This document shows, piece after piece, positions 5,783 to 11,700 of a stretch of DNA of 11,700 bases (position 1 is the first letter of the stretch; the number at the start of each line of letters is the position of its first letter). This stretch comes from Planctomycetota bacterium. GTDB taxonomy: Bacteria > Planctomycetota > DG-23 > SLPQ01. Below the pieces are notes generated by a model. It was not told where the DNA came from. It saw only the letters and a list, made by a program, of their open reading frames with translations, and ran no database searches. The DNA is taken from the NCBI GenBank assembly GCA_021160625.1, contig JAGHCE010000008.1:1-11700 (forward strand), written 5' to 3'. The position numbers and the translations under genes were made by a program.

Positions 5783-6860
5783 CAACGATGATCTCAACGT
5801 CGCTTTGGGCAAGCGAGTTGTAAAAAGGCAGTGCCAGCGTCCGCCCGGAGATGTCCTCGGTGACCGGGAAATCCCCCACCTTGTAGCCGAATTGGTCCCT
5901 GTAGAGCGGCTGCAGGTGTATCGGGGGGAAATACGCCCTGCACTCGACCCCCCAGTTCGACAGCCGCTCCATCACGGCCGAGCGCGTGTGCCCCTTGTCG
6001 AGGATCACCACGAATACGAACCACGAACGCTCTAACCCCTCCACCCGGGAGAGCGCCTCGACGCCGTCGACCTCGCCGAGGGCCTTCTCGTACCACGAGG
6101 CCACCTTGGCGCGTCTGGCGATGGTCTTGTCTATGCGCCGAAGCTGCGAGAGCCCCAGCGCCGCCGACATTTCGTCGAGGCGGTAGTTGAAGCCCAGCCT
6201 CTCGTGTTCGAGCCACAAGCTCCGGCGAGTGCGGCCCTGGTTGCGCATCGAGTATGCAAGCTCCGCAATCTGCCCGTCGTCGGTGACGAGCATCCCGCCT
6301 TCCCCGGTCGTCATCTGCTTGTTCGGATAAAAGGCAAAGGCCGCCGCATCGCCGAAGCTGCCCACCTTGGCGCCGCCGTAGGTTGCGCCTATGGCCTCGC
6401 AGGCGTCCTCGACGATGGCCAAGTCGTACTCTTCGGCGATCTCTTCAATGGCCTTCATATCGCAGGGCAACCCGAAGATGTGCACGGGCAGGATTGCCTT
6501 CGTCTTTTTCGTGATTGCCTTTTTGATCTTCGAGACGTCCATATTGAGCGTCGCGGGGTCGATGTCCACGAACTTCGGCACGGCGCGCTCGAAAAGCAGG
6601 CAGTTGCCCGAAGCGATAAACGAAAACGGCGTGGTGATTACCTGGTCCCCGTCGCTGATGTCGAGCGCTCGGATCGCCAGGTGCAGCGCCGATGTCCCGG
6701 AGTTTACCCCGATGGCGTACGTGGTGCCCGTGTATTCGGCGAAGGCCTTCTCGAACGCTTCCAGCCTCGGCCCCAGCGCCAGGATCGGGGACTTGAGGAC
6801 CTCCGTCACCGCCTGGATGTCCTGGCGGTCGATGTCCGGCTGCGACAGGGGATATGCCAT
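5757..6860 (-). CDS. DegT/DnrJ/EryC1/StrS sugar aminotransferase (LegC/PglE-like)
   Basis: A 367-residue PLP-dependent aminotransferase that places an amino group on a keto-sugar nucleotide, using glutamate or glutamine as donor in known members. GVNSGTSALHLA (51-62) is the cofactor phosphate region, EDACEAIGA (151-159) carries the ring-contacting Asp152, and FYPNKQMTTGEGGM holds the Schiff-base Lys181. Start is ATG at 6860, where MAYPLSQPDID begins the normal family N terminus, with AAAGG seven bases upstream; the frame is open for 49 more codons into the next gene but that is not conserved-looking. It lies 46 bases downstream of a UDP-GlcNAc 4,6-dehydratase, so the likely substrate is the dehydratase product, UDP-4-keto-6-deoxy-GlcNAc. 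That specificity comes from context, not from sequence. Confidence 0.92.
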   Translation of the reverse strand: MAYPLSQPDIDRQDIQAVTEVLKSPILALGPRLEAFEKAFAEYTGTTYAIGVNSGTSALHLAIRALDISDGDQVITTPFSFIASGNCLLFERAVPKFVDIDPATLNMDVSKIKKAITKKTKAILPVHIFGLPCDMKAIEEIAEEYDLAIVEDACEAIGATYGGAKVGSFGDAAAFAFYPNKQMTTGEGGMLVTDDGQIAELAYSMRNQGRTRRSLWLEHERLGFNYRLDEMSAALGLSQLRRIDKTIARRAKVASWYEKALGEVDGVEALSRVEGLERSWFVFVVILDKGHTRSAVMERLSNWGVECRAYFPPIHLQPLYRDQFGYKVGDFPVTEDISGRTLALPFYNSLAQSDVEIIVEQLARAIK

Positions 6861-6906
6861 CGGTTGCCTTTCGCGAAAAGAGGACGGTCGCCGAAGCGCC
6901 GCTTTC

Positions 6907-7956
6907 TCAGCGGCCTTCGTACCGGACGCGGCTCTTATCCGGCAGGGGCGCCCCGGTAACGAGTGCTCCCGACTCATATAGTAACGAAATGATCGCACTC
7001 CTGTCAAGACAGGGAGCCGCCGATGAGCGGTAAAGGGCTTCGGGTATGGAGGCGGCGGGCGTAAAAATCCCGGCGTGTATGGGGTGCACCACCAGGAGTC
7101 TCTTTATCTGGGTGGTGCGCGGCAGTTCCTCGCCGGTGAGGAGTTCCTCTTCCAGTTTTTCCCCCGGCCGCACGCCTATTTTGTGAACTTTGATGCCGGC
7201 CGGGTCGATGCCCACAGTCGGCGCGTAGGTTTCAATGACGGCATCCAGGAGGTCTCTTATCCTGAGAGCCGGCATCTTCAGGATGAATATCTCGCCGCCG
7301 TCGGCAAGCCCCCCGGCCTCAAGCGTCAACGTCACCGCGCTGGAAATCGGCATCATAAAGCGCGTCATTCGCTCGTCGGTAAGCGTCACCGGGCCGCCGC
7401 GCTCTATCTGTGACTTTGCCAGCGGCACCAGCGAGCCGCGCGAGTTCAGGACATTGCCGAACCTCACGCAGGAGAAAACCGTGTCTGTCGCCCAGGCGTT
7501 GGCCGTGGCCACGAGACGCTCGGACAAGAGCTTCGTCGCGCCCATCGTGCTGGTCGGGTTTATCGCCTTGTCGGTCGATACCGCTATCACCTTGCGACAG
7601 CCTGCCTCCAGCGCCGCCTCGATGAGGTTCTGCGTGCCGACGACGTTGGTCTTGACCGCCTCGAAGGGGTTGTACTCACAGCTGGGAACCTGCTTGAGGG
7701 CTGCGGTGTGAAAGACGACCTCTATTCCCTTCATCGCGCGGCGCAGGCGGTCCTTTTCCCTGATGTCGCCCACGAGATACCGCACGTCGCTTCGCTGCCC
7801 AAGGGCGCTTTCAAGCCAGTACTGTTTGTTTTCGTCCCGCGAGTAAATCCTGACCACCGCCGGTGACTGCGCCAGCACCTGCCGCACAATCTCCGACCCG
7901 ATCGAACCCGTCCCGCCGGTGACGAGAACCGCCTTACCTCGAAGATAGTCGTACAT
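6907..7956 (-). CDS. UDP-GlcNAc 4,6-dehydratase (LegB/PglF-type)
   Basis: A 349-residue extended short-chain dehydrogenase that makes UDP-4-keto-6-deoxy sugar from UDP-GlcNAc. The NAD(P)-binding loop is GGTGSIG at 14-20; FHTAALKQVPSCEYNP at 82-97, VSTDKAINPTSTMGATK at 126-142 and VRFGNVLNSRGSLVP at 164-178 are diagnostic of the PglF/CapD/FlaA1 group, and GVRPGEKLEEELL at 261-273 is their C-terminal signature. The usual catalytic Tyr is Met138 (MxxxK), as in WbpM and PglF, whereas PseB/FlaA1 keep Tyr. This points to retention at C5 and so to the bacillosamine/legionaminate branch. The protein lacks the membrane domain of WbpM or PglF. ATG 7956 has GGAG five bases upstream; an in-frame TTG at 7977 has no such site. 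Confidence 0.92.
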   Translation of the reverse strand: MYDYLRGKAVLVTGGTGSIGSEIVRQVLAQSPAVVRIYSRDENKQYWLESALGQRSDVRYLVGDIREKDRLRRAMKGIEVVFHTAALKQVPSCEYNPFEAVKTNVVGTQNLIEAALEAGCRKVIAVSTDKAINPTSTMGATKLLSERLVATANAWATDTVFSCVRFGNVLNSRGSLVPLAKSQIERGGPVTLTDERMTRFMMPISSAVTLTLEAGGLADGGEIFILKMPALRIRDLLDAVIETYAPTVGIDPAGIKVHKIGVRPGEKLEEELLTGEELPRTTQIKRLLVVHPIHAGIFTPAASIPEALYRSSAAPCLDRSAIISLLYESGALVTGAPLPDKSRVRYEGR

Positions 7957-8249
7957 TGTCCCTCCCCATCCGCTCAATCCTCCGCAGCCTTCAAACAGCG
8001 TTGGTTGCTCGCACCTGCCGCGAGCGTTTCCGGCACCCTGCTCGAAAGACCGCTATGGCCTCTCAGTAAAATATAGAAAGGCAAATCCTGTGCCGCCGCG
8101 GCCCGCCGGTGTGCACCACTCGACGGTCGAACGACGCAACTATTGGCGAATACAAGAGTTACGCAAGAAAGGATTTGCGAGACGGCCCCTCTCCCGTGGA
8201 ACTCTCCCCGGTTCTTATCGGAATTATCTGCGCGAGGACTGGAAAGTTT
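7957..8249. other. 293-base gap without a recognised gene
   Basis: Between the acetyltransferase stop and the dehydratase start I see no convincing gene on either strand. The only structure noted is a perfect 9-base inverted repeat, GCAAATCCT (8081-8089) and AGGATTTGC (8170-8178), about 80 bases apart. On the minus strand a TATATTTTA stretch (around 8067-8075) could be part of a promoter for the dehydratase, but no -35 element stands at a proper distance. No GTAGGG-type elements are recognised here, unlike the neighbouring gaps. Confidence 0.4.
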
Positions 8250-8894
8250 TTACAGGTGCTTGCGGACCCGCGCCGGCACCCCTATCACCAGCGTCTTCTC
8301 CGGCGTGTCGCGCACCACCGCCGCCCCTGCGCCCACGATGCACCCGCCCCCGATAGTGATGTTTTGGATGACGGCGGCTCCGATGCCGATGAAGGCTTCG
8401 GCGGCGACCCTGACGCGCCCGGCTATGTGGCTGCCCGGCGCAAGCTGCGCAAAGTCCTCTACGACGCAGTCGTGGTCGACGGTGGCGGCGGTGTTGATGA
8501 TGACGCCCCTTCCCAGCGACGCGCCCGTCAGGACAACCGTCCCTGCCGAGATCGTGGTGCCGGAGCCGATTTCGACGCCGGCCGAGATGACCGCCGAGGG
8601 GTGGACTGCGGTTGTCGCGGGGACGCCGTGCTCGTCGAGCCAGACCATAAGCGCCTTGCGGCGGGAGTTGTTTCCGTGGCCGAGGATTGCCGTCACGTTG
8701 CGGCCCTCGACGTAGTCTCCAAACGCCGCCAGCCCCCGCAGGACGGGCTTTTCGAATATGCTCTCGCCGACGGCGCCCTTGGCTTCGACGTCCACGAAGG
8801 CGGTGACTTCGCCGGCCTGGCCGCGCGCGAGAAGGATGTCGTAGACGACGCGCGCGTGCGCGCCTGCCCCGACTATGACGATTTCATCCGCCAT
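8250..8894 (-). CDS. NeuD/PglD-type sugar O- or N-acetyltransferase (LegH-like)
   Basis: A 214-residue left-handed beta-helix acyltransferase. Residues 4-20 form a nucleotide-binding N-terminal loop (IVIVGAGAHARVVYDIL), and hexapeptide repeats run from about 95 to 195. INTAATVDHDCVVED contains the likely catalytic base His141, and IGVPARVRKHL closes the protein as in PglD and NeuD. The enzyme moves acetyl from acetyl-CoA. In this gene set the best substrate is the 4-amino group of UDP-4-amino-6-deoxy-GlcNAc, giving UDP-diacetylbacillosamine; O-acetylation of a finished sialic-type sugar is the alternative. Start is ATG 8894 because CCGGAG lies nine bases upstream; an ATG seven codons earlier has none. 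Confidence 0.9.
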   Translation of the reverse strand: MADEIVIVGAGAHARVVYDILLARGQAGEVTAFVDVEAKGAVGESIFEKPVLRGLAAFGDYVEGRNVTAILGHGNNSRRKALMVWLDEHGVPATTAVHPSAVISAGVEIGSGTTISAGTVVLTGASLGRGVIINTAATVDHDCVVEDFAQLAPGSHIAGRVRVAAEAFIGIGAAVIQNITIGGGCIVGAGAAVVRDTPEKTLVIGVPARVRKHL

Positions 8895-9084
8895 TCGACG
8901 TTTCTCCGGTGCCATAGGGGCATATTCTACGGCTGCCGGGAGAAAAGTCACCAGTCGTTTGGGCGCGCGGTGCTGTTTAGTATCCGTCAGACAGAGATTA
9001 GATAGAAAATCCTTGAGTAGAAAAGCCACTAATATATTACAACATAAGGCAAGTGAAGAAGAAGCGGTGCGTTTCGGAAGGCTC
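8895..9084. other. 190-base gap with an AT-rich core
   Basis: The stretch at about 8985-9060 is visibly richer in A and T than its surroundings, including TAATATATTACAACATAAG. It lies upstream of the acetyltransferase gene and is a natural place for a promoter reading leftward, but no -35/-10 pair with proper spacing was convincing. No gene or hairpin element was seen. Confidence 0.35.
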
Positions 9085-10242
9085 TTAGTACGTGATTTGC
9101 TTTCTGAGGATGTCGGGGCCGATTTCGAGCCCCTCAAGGACGCCGACTATGCGGGAGGAGGCCCGGCCGTCGCCGTAAATGTTTTTTGCACTTTCAAGAC
9201 GCTTCCTTTTCCGGGTGTCGAAGACGATGCTTCTTACAGCCTTTTCGATCGCGTTTGCGTTCGGTTTGACGTCGAGAGTGTTGCCTGCACGCTGTCTGCC
9301 TGCCTGCCTGCGGCCGATGTTGACGACCCCCAGGTGGAGGCTCGCCGCCTCGATGATGCCGGAGCTTGAGTTGCCCACCATCACCGTGGCGGCCTTCATT
9401 ACGGCGAGGAACTCGCTTCGCGGCAGGCTCCTGGCGGTGCGCAGCCACGCGCGGCCTTCGTAACGCGCTATTACCCTTGTCATCGCGCGCGAGCCCGCGT
9501 CGGAGTTTGGATAAACCAGTATCGTCGGGAGGCCGACTGCTTCGAGCGCGCGGAGAGTCTCCTCGATTTCCCCGGCGGCGGTTTTCGGATGAGTGGAGAT
9601 GCTGTGCTGGACGGCCAGGATGAGAGGTTTTCGCGGCGGGAAACCGTAGCGCTTCTTCGTTGCGGACGCCGCCGGGAGCCTCGTCGGGTGAATCTCGTCG
9701 AGGCCGGGTGCGCCGACGACGAAGATGCGCTTCCTTAGCTCTCCAAGCCGCCGGATTCGCCTTGCAGCGCCCTCGGTGGCCGCGAAGTGGATATGCGCCA
9801 TCTTGGTTATCGCGTGGCGCATATAGTCGTCGTAGCCGCCCTCGGCCCTGTCGCCGCCGTGGATGTGCGCGAGAACCTTTCCGGAAAGCGCCGCGGCCGC
9901 GGCCGCGGCAAAGCTCTCAGTCCTGTCGCCGAGAACCACGACGACGTCGCTTTCGAGTTTCCCGAATGCCTTCGTGAAGCCGACTATGCCCCTGCCGACG
10001 CTTTGGGCCATCGCGGCGGGCGTATCGTTTTCGGGAAGCATCTTCACGCGCGCGTCGACGTGGAATCCGTCGCTTGTAATATGGTCCACGGTGTGGCCGA
10101 ATTCGCCCGCCAGGTGCATCCCGGCTGCAATAACCTGTAGTGACAGCCGGCGGCTCTTTCCTATGCGGCGCATCACGGGGCGCAGGATCCCGTACTCGGC
10201 GCGGCTTCCCGTGACCACGCAGACCTTTTTGGCTTCCGGCAT
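9085..10242 (-). CDS. Hydrolysing UDP-sugar 2-epimerase (NeuC/LegG-type)
   Basis: A 385-residue GT-B-fold epimerase that inverts C2 of a UDP-HexNAc and releases the sugar from UDP. Conserved blocks are TGSRAEYG (11-18), GDRTE (105-109), HIHGGD (126-131), RHAITKMAHIHFAAT (142-156), GNSSSGIIEA (290-299) and NIGRRQAGRQRAGNTLDV (308-325). Family members convert UDP-GlcNAc to ManNAc (NeuC) or UDP-diNAcBac to 2,4-diacetamido-trideoxymannose (LegG). The dehydratase, aminotransferase and acetyltransferase beside it favour LegG. Start is ATG 10242 at MPEAKKVCVVTGSRAEYG; the frame is open another 90 codons into repeat DNA, which is not protein-like. A perfect palindrome, ACGGGGTTCCCCGT, lies directly before the start codon. 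Its GRQR region is encoded by (GCAG)4 on the coding strand. Confidence 0.93.
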   Translation of the reverse strand: MPEAKKVCVVTGSRAEYGILRPVMRRIGKSRRLSLQVIAAGMHLAGEFGHTVDHITSDGFHVDARVKMLPENDTPAAMAQSVGRGIVGFTKAFGKLESDVVVVLGDRTESFAAAAAAALSGKVLAHIHGGDRAEGGYDDYMRHAITKMAHIHFAATEGAARRIRRLGELRKRIFVVGAPGLDEIHPTRLPAASATKKRYGFPPRKPLILAVQHSISTHPKTAAGEIEETLRALEAVGLPTILVYPNSDAGSRAMTRVIARYEGRAWLRTARSLPRSEFLAVMKAATVMVGNSSSGIIEAASLHLGVVNIGRRQAGRQRAGNTLDVKPNANAIEKAVRSIVFDTRKRKRLESAKNIYGDGRASSRIVGVLEGLEIGPDILRKQITY

Positions 10243-10256
10243 ACGGGGTTCCCCGT
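10243..10256 (-). promoter_or_regulatory. Palindrome covering the NeuC-type gene's ribosome site
   Basis: ACGGGG-TT-CCCCGT is a perfect inverted repeat that touches the ATG at 10242. In the mRNA it would read ACGGGGAACCCCGU followed by AUG. The only purine-rich candidate ribosome site, GGGGAA, lies in its arm, so translation could be limited by folding. A two-base loop is too tight for RNA, so the real stem would be shorter. Confidence 0.35.
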
Positions 10257-10612
10257 AAAGTGTTTCTGCAAGGCGGCCCTCACTGGTGGGCAAGCCACCA
10301 GTGCCACATCGCATCGCAAGTTGTAGGGTGGGCTTTAGCCCACGCGAAATAGAATCTGCACGGCGGGACAAGACCCGCCGTGGCACACATATCGCCCGTA
10401 GGGGCGAGGCACGCCTCGCCCGCGGAGGGCTTCGCCCCCTCTTTGCTATGGGGCCCGGCACGTTGTGCCGGGAATCCACTGGCCTTTCGAGGGCACGGCG
10501 CGCCGTGCCCAACGTAGGGTGCGCTTTAGCGCACGCGAAACAAACGACGGCAGACAGGAATGTCCGCCCTACCCATTCGGTGCACCTTGGCGCACGCGGA
10601 ATCCAAGAGTTT
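10257..10612. repeat. Cluster of at least nine palindromic repeat elements
   Basis: The 370-base gap between the NeuB- and NeuC-type genes is nearly all inverted repeats. CACTGGTGG/CCACCAGTG lies at 10281-10303; GTGGGC-TTTA-GCCCAC at 10328-10343; CACGGCGGG/CCCGCCGTG at 10359-10382; GGGCGAGGC-AC-GCCTCGCCC at 10402-10421; CCCGGCAC-GTT-GTGCCGGG at 10454-10472; GGGCACGGCGCGCCGTGCCC at 10491-10510; GTGCGC-TTTA-GCGCAC at 10519-10534. GGCAGACA-GGAA-TGTCCGCC (10549-10568) and GTGCACC-TT-GGCGCAC (10580-10595) have one mismatch each. Many copies start GTAGGG and end CGCGAAA or CGCGGA. No gene is seen. In mRNA these would form a chain of stem-loops between neuB and neuC; they lack T-runs, so they are not standard terminators. 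Confidence 0.92.
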
Positions 10613-11671
10613 CTAAACCATATCCCAAGTAAGGATGGTATCAGCGCGGATGTCGCACTTGGCGCGTTTTCCGGCGACCTTGCGGATGTGGCGCGGCTCT
10701 ATCCCTGTCCCCGGGCGTTTGGTCGTCAGGCAGTCAGGCGTAATCTTTTCGCCCTTTTTTATTGCCCGCGTGGAGACTACGGATTTTCGTGAGAGTTTCC
10801 GGACGTTTTGTTCGGAATCCCTTGGCTCCTTTACGCCGCTGCCGAGAGCATGCTCCACCTGGCGGACGGCGGTAACGAAGGAGTGGAGCTCGGAAGGTTC
10901 GAGGCTCAAGCCCTGGTCGGGGCCCGGGAGGCGGCGGTCGAGCGTGATGTGTTTTTCCAGGAGAAGCGCCCCGGCGCCGACGGCGCCCGTGGCGATGTGG
11001 ATGCCGGGCGAGTGGTCGCTGAAGCCCACCGGGAGGGCGAATTCATGCCTGAGCGTCGCTATCGCGCGCAGGTTGGAGTCCTCGTAGGCCGCCGGGTAGG
11101 ACGAGACGCAGTGCAGGAGTGCGATGTTTCTGAGGCGCTTTGCCTCCAGGACGGTGACGGCGGCCTTGACCTCTTTCAAGGTGGCGGCGCCCGTCGAGAC
11201 GAGCGCCGGAATGCGCCGCCTGGCGATTTGCTCCAACAGCGGCGTGTCTGTCAGCTCCGACGATGCGACCTTCACGGCGGCCACGCCTATACGTAAGAGC
11301 ATCTGGAGACTTTCGAGGTCAAAGGGGCTGACGAGAAAATCGACGTTTTCCTTTTCGCAGACGGTTTTGAGCTTCTCGAAATCGCGCGGCGCGAGTTCAA
11401 GGTCCTTAAGCATTGTGCGCTGGGTCCTGGCCGAGCCGGACTTTTTCCTTTGGTAAGTGGCAAGCGGCGCCCCCCGCGAGGCCAGGAGGTCCGCCTTGAA
11501 TGCCTGGAACTTGACGGCGTCCGCCCCCGCCTTGGCGGCGACTTTCACCATTTTCCCGGCGAGCTTCATATCGCCGTTATGGTTGACGCCGGCCTCGGCG
11601 ATTATGTAGACGGGGTGCGCCGGGCCGATTTTCCTGTCGCCCAGAGAGATGGTCCTTATGCGCGCGGCCAT
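10613..11671 (-). CDS. Nonulosonic acid synthase (NeuB/LegI-type)
   Basis: A full-length 352-residue sialic-acid-type synthase: a TIM barrel (about 10-285) plus a C-terminal antifreeze-like SAF domain (about 292-350). It condenses phosphoenolpyruvate with a six-carbon N-acyl sugar to a nine-carbon acid in the cytosol. Diagnostic blocks are IIAEAGVNHNGD (23-34), DAVKFQ (51-56), VSPFD (114-118), VSTGA (158-162), LLHCVSSYPA (185-194), GFSDHSPG (216-223, metal ligand His220) and EKHITLDRRLPGPDQGLSLEP (His241). ATG at 11671 follows AGGTGA by three bases. Sequence alone cannot fully separate NeuB, LegI and PseI; the neighbouring genes favour LegI, which takes 2,4-diacetamido-2,4,6-trideoxymannose. 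It is the first gene of the visible run; a CMP-sugar synthetase may lie upstream, outside the window. Confidence 0.95.
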   Translation of the reverse strand: MAARIRTISLGDRKIGPAHPVYIIAEAGVNHNGDMKLAGKMVKVAAKAGADAVKFQAFKADLLASRGAPLATYQRKKSGSARTQRTMLKDLELAPRDFEKLKTVCEKENVDFLVSPFDLESLQMLLRIGVAAVKVASSELTDTPLLEQIARRRIPALVSTGAATLKEVKAAVTVLEAKRLRNIALLHCVSSYPAAYEDSNLRAIATLRHEFALPVGFSDHSPGIHIATGAVGAGALLLEKHITLDRRLPGPDQGLSLEPSELHSFVTAVRQVEHALGSGVKEPRDSEQNVRKLSRKSVVSTRAIKKGEKITPDCLTTKRPGTGIEPRHIRKVAGKRAKCDIRADTILTWDMV

Positions 11672-11700
11672 ATGTCACCTACTCGTTGAAGCCGTGTGTC

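Noticed and set aside
8090..8356. An 88-codon plus-strand frame starting in the gap before the dehydratase gene
   Set aside because: It runs antisense into the acetyltransferase gene, its second half is Pro/Arg-rich antisense sequence, and no ribosome site precedes its GTG start.
8895..9137. N-terminal extension of the acetyltransferase frame
   Set aside because: The extra 81 residues are rich in Ser, Lys and Cys and not family-like, the DNA is AT-rich gap sequence, and a good ribosome site precedes the ATG at 8894.
10243..10512. N-terminal extension of the NeuC-type frame through the repeat cluster
   Set aside because: The added 90 residues would be encoded by palindromic repeats and are not conserved in the family, which begins just before TGSRAEYG.

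Overview
The window looks like chromosomal DNA from a GC-rich, probably uncultivated Gram-negative-type bacterium. Codons end mostly in G or C, a zinc-finger anti-sigma factor with one membrane span is present, and the intergenic gaps are full of short palindromic repeats. A Planctomycetota-like or deltaproteobacterial-like origin is only a guess. There are no tRNA or rRNA genes, no transposase and no CRISPR array.

Left part, plus strand (1-2046). After the last 24 codons of a possible upstream gene comes a 315-base non-coding stretch. It carries decayed palindromic repeats and then a structured leader. Next is a three-gene unit: an ECF-type sigma factor (TTG start, ribosome site inside a hairpin), a ZAS-type anti-sigma factor with one membrane span that overlaps it, and a small secreted protein of unknown function. 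This reads as an envelope-sensing regulatory unit.

Middle, minus strand (2051-5605). A full-length bacterial family X DNA polymerase with a C-terminal PHP nuclease domain (PolX) converges on the secreted-protein gene with 4 bases between them. Upstream of it are a small single-domain cupin and an M14-type zinc carboxypeptidase/deacylase-like protein. The gap between these last two (4184-4477) holds several dispersed repeat copies and a four-unit 16-bp tandem repeat.

Right part, minus strand (5757-11671). Five genes, in transcription order, encode a NeuB-type nonulosonate synthase, a NeuC-type hydrolysing UDP-sugar 2-epimerase, a NeuD/PglD-type acetyltransferase, a UDP-GlcNAc 4,6-dehydratase and a DegT-family aminotransferase. 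Together they match the UDP-linked route to legionaminic acid: LegB dehydratase, LegC aminotransferase, LegH acetyltransferase, LegG epimerase, LegI synthase. Only the CMP-activating enzyme (LegF/NeuA) is missing, and it could lie beyond the right edge. The product would be a sialic-acid-like sugar for the cell surface, a glycan or flagellin. Most gaps between these genes are long (46 to 370 bases).

The most unusual feature is a dispersed family of short hairpin elements, many with a GTAGGG-type end and a CGCG(A/G)A-type end. At least nine are packed between the NeuB and NeuC genes, and relatives lie in the 78-250, 4184-4477 and 5606-5756 gaps. One pair of 27-base copies differs at exactly two positions, which pair with each other, so the stem itself appears to be preserved.
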